Origin: Streptomyces albus subsp. albus
GTDB taxonomy: Bacteria > Actinomycetota > Actinomycetes > Streptomycetales > Streptomycetaceae
NCBI RefSeq assembly: GCF_000725885.1
Contig: NZ_JODR01000032.1
Coordinates: 8,431-72,430, forward strand
Reading direction: 5' to 3'
DNA length: 64,000 nt
Positions 62,797 through 64,000 of the stretch are shown piece by piece (the first letter of the stretch is position 1; each line of letters opens with the position of its first letter). Both the position numbers and the translations under genes were made by a program. The notes under the pieces were generated by a model. The model made no database searches. It was not told where the DNA came from and worked only from the letters and a program-made list of their open reading frames with translations.

Positions 62797-63227
62797 GCGG
62801 ACTCCAGAACGAGGGCCGGGGGTGGGTGGGTAGAACCTGCCACGTCGGTACCTCGATCAGGCGTCGTCGAGCAGCCCGCGCTCACGGACCACCCGGGCGG
62901 CGGCCTCACGACGCTCGGAGGCGGCGTGCCGACGCAGGCATCGGGAGAATGCGGACCTCGCTGCGTCCCTCGCCCAGGCTGCCGAACACGCCCGTCGTCG
63001 ACGTTCCGTACGTGCCTGATGAACCCCCGGATTCCTAATTCCCAGGTAAGGACGGGGCCGGCGTGGAAGCCCCGGGCTGTTCGAACAGCAGGGTCCGTCA
63101 TGCCTTTCCCAACCCGGACCTGTACGCCCTCCCATAGAGCGGCAGGCGGCCGTGGTTCGGTGGCGCCCGCATAGGCGCCGGACGGACGCCCTCAGCCAGG
63201 TCCACGGTGGGGTGGTGACAGCTGGAG
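62797..63227. other. Intergenic stretch
   Basis: 431 bases; no supported gene or repeat. Confidence 0.3.
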
Positions 63228-63695
63228 CTACGTAGCGGTGTAGGCGATGGAGGCTGCCACGAGTCGGCCTCGCTCTGCCGCGGCGGTGAGTTGGCGCTGG
63301 TGCTCCACCTCACCGCCGCAACGCGGCAGTCCCAGGTCGTCCGCCACGTACAGGGCGACATAACCCACCCGGCGCGCGAGGTAGTCCCACCGTGGCGGGA
63401 CCTCGCCCGGCAGCGTGAGCAGGTGTTCGTCCTCCCCTGGCATGTGCACCGTGATCCGCTGTGTGTCTCGGTGCAGGTTCAGCTGCCACCCGTGCGCTTC
63501 ACGGATCCGCATAGGGGGGCCCGCTTTCACCAGCGGGAGACCGGCCGCGAGCAGTACGGCCAGCAACTTGGGCATCACCAGCCCGGTTGAACCCAGGCGC
63601 ATTTCATCGTGTGGGTTCTGGAAGGCGTACCAGGCCAGCTTGTCCTGTGACATCCCAGCAGACCATGCCGTGCTCTTCTCCTCTGTCGTGCTCAT
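63228..63695 (-). CDS. Hypothetical protein, 155 aa
   Basis: ATG 63695 (or the ATG at 63653). Sequence includes KLAWYAFQNPHDEMRLGSTG, LVMPKLLAVLLAAGLPLVKA, QRITVHMPGEDEHLLTLPGE and YLARRVGYVALYVADDLGLP. Good coding bias. No domain recognised. Confidence 0.5.
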   Translation of the reverse strand: MSTTEEKSTAWSAGMSQDKLAWYAFQNPHDEMRLGSTGLVMPKLLAVLLAAGLPLVKAGPPMRIREAHGWQLNLHRDTQRITVHMPGEDEHLLTLPGEVPPRWDYLARRVGYVALYVADDLGLPRCGGEVEHQRQLTAAAERGRLVAASIAYTAT

Positions 63696-64000
63696 CCAGG
63701 TGCCTCATCTCGTGCGTGGCTAGGAGGCCCCCCAGAGGTCAACGACAGGACACCTCCCTGGCTACGGCAGCGAGACGGTGGGCGGAGCAACGTTGGCAGC
63801 GGGACGGGCTGCAGGAACGCCCTCCGGAAGGCATCGGAGGTTGAAACTCAAGCTGAGGTGGCGGACGGAGGGCCGGGACCCTTCCTCGGCCGATCCGTCT
63901 TCCCCGTTATGTTGTTCGCGGTCCTGCAAGAGGGCTGCTGGCCTCCGGGCCCGGTATGACTGTTGCCCCCTGTCGAACAGATGACCCGGGGGGTGGTGTC

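Noticed and set aside
1..64000. CRISPR array
   Set aside because: No regularly spaced short repeats with unique spacers were seen; the 20-bp periodic block at 29960-30000 has only two clear units.
1..64000. Telomere sequence of a linear replicon
   Set aside because: tap and tpg are present but I saw no cluster of closely packed palindromes like archetypal Streptomyces telomeres.

Overview
The window is very GC-rich with strong third-position GC bias and GTG/TTG starts. It looks like Streptomyces, from an accessory part of a linear replicon: a chromosome arm or a giant linear plasmid. The linear-replicon evidence is a tap-tpg pair (telomere-associated protein and telomere terminal protein) at 18.7-21.5 kb, plus two large DEAD/DEAH helicases with helicase-associated (HA) repeats, a family typical of Streptomyces replicon ends. 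No telomere palindrome cluster is visible inside the window.

Layout. 0-3 kb: the leftward end of a Wadjet-type plasmid-defence operon (DUF2397 and DUF2398 genes, plus the first codons of the SMC-like gene, which leaves the window). 3-8.3 kb: a UvrD helicase fused to a RecB-like nuclease domain, and small accessory genes. 8.3-15.3 kb: a lasso-peptide cluster on the minus strand (precursor, macrolactam synthetase, PqqD-like B1, transglutaminase-like B2, ABC exporter) with an M20 peptidase and an XRE regulator upstream. 16-21.5 kb: TtrA-like HA helicase, then tap-tpg. 21.9-30.2 kb: a Tn7-like gene set tnsA-tnsB-tnsC and tniQ, with a second HA helicase in opposite orientation between tnsC and tniQ, followed by direct and inverted repeats that look like transposase binding sites. 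31-38 kb: a graveyard of gene fragments around a small intact operon (VOC protein, AlkA-like glycosylase) with a divergent MarR regulator, then an endonuclease VII-like HNH gene. 38-40.5 kb: small unknown genes. 40.6-47.8 kb: a tightly coupled three-gene pPIWI_RE island (restriction-endonuclease-fold protein, DinG/XPD-like helicase, PIWI-RE protein). 48-64 kb: small accessory genes, IS982-like debris, an initiator tRNA with a terminator, paralogues of genes from the 3-7 kb region, and a stand-alone copy of the RecB-like nuclease domain.

How it fits together. The window combines mobility (Tn7-like element, IS debris), linear-DNA end maintenance (tap-tpg, HA helicases) and anti-invader defence (Wadjet, pPIWI_RE, perhaps the UvrD-nuclease), plus one natural-product cluster. 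The strongest candidates for little-described biology are the pPIWI_RE island, the Tn7-like operon with an apparently inactive TnsA and a nested helicase, and Tap, whose C-terminal half shows motifs resembling a protein-primed family B DNA polymerase. All family assignments come from reading motifs and gene order; no database search was run.
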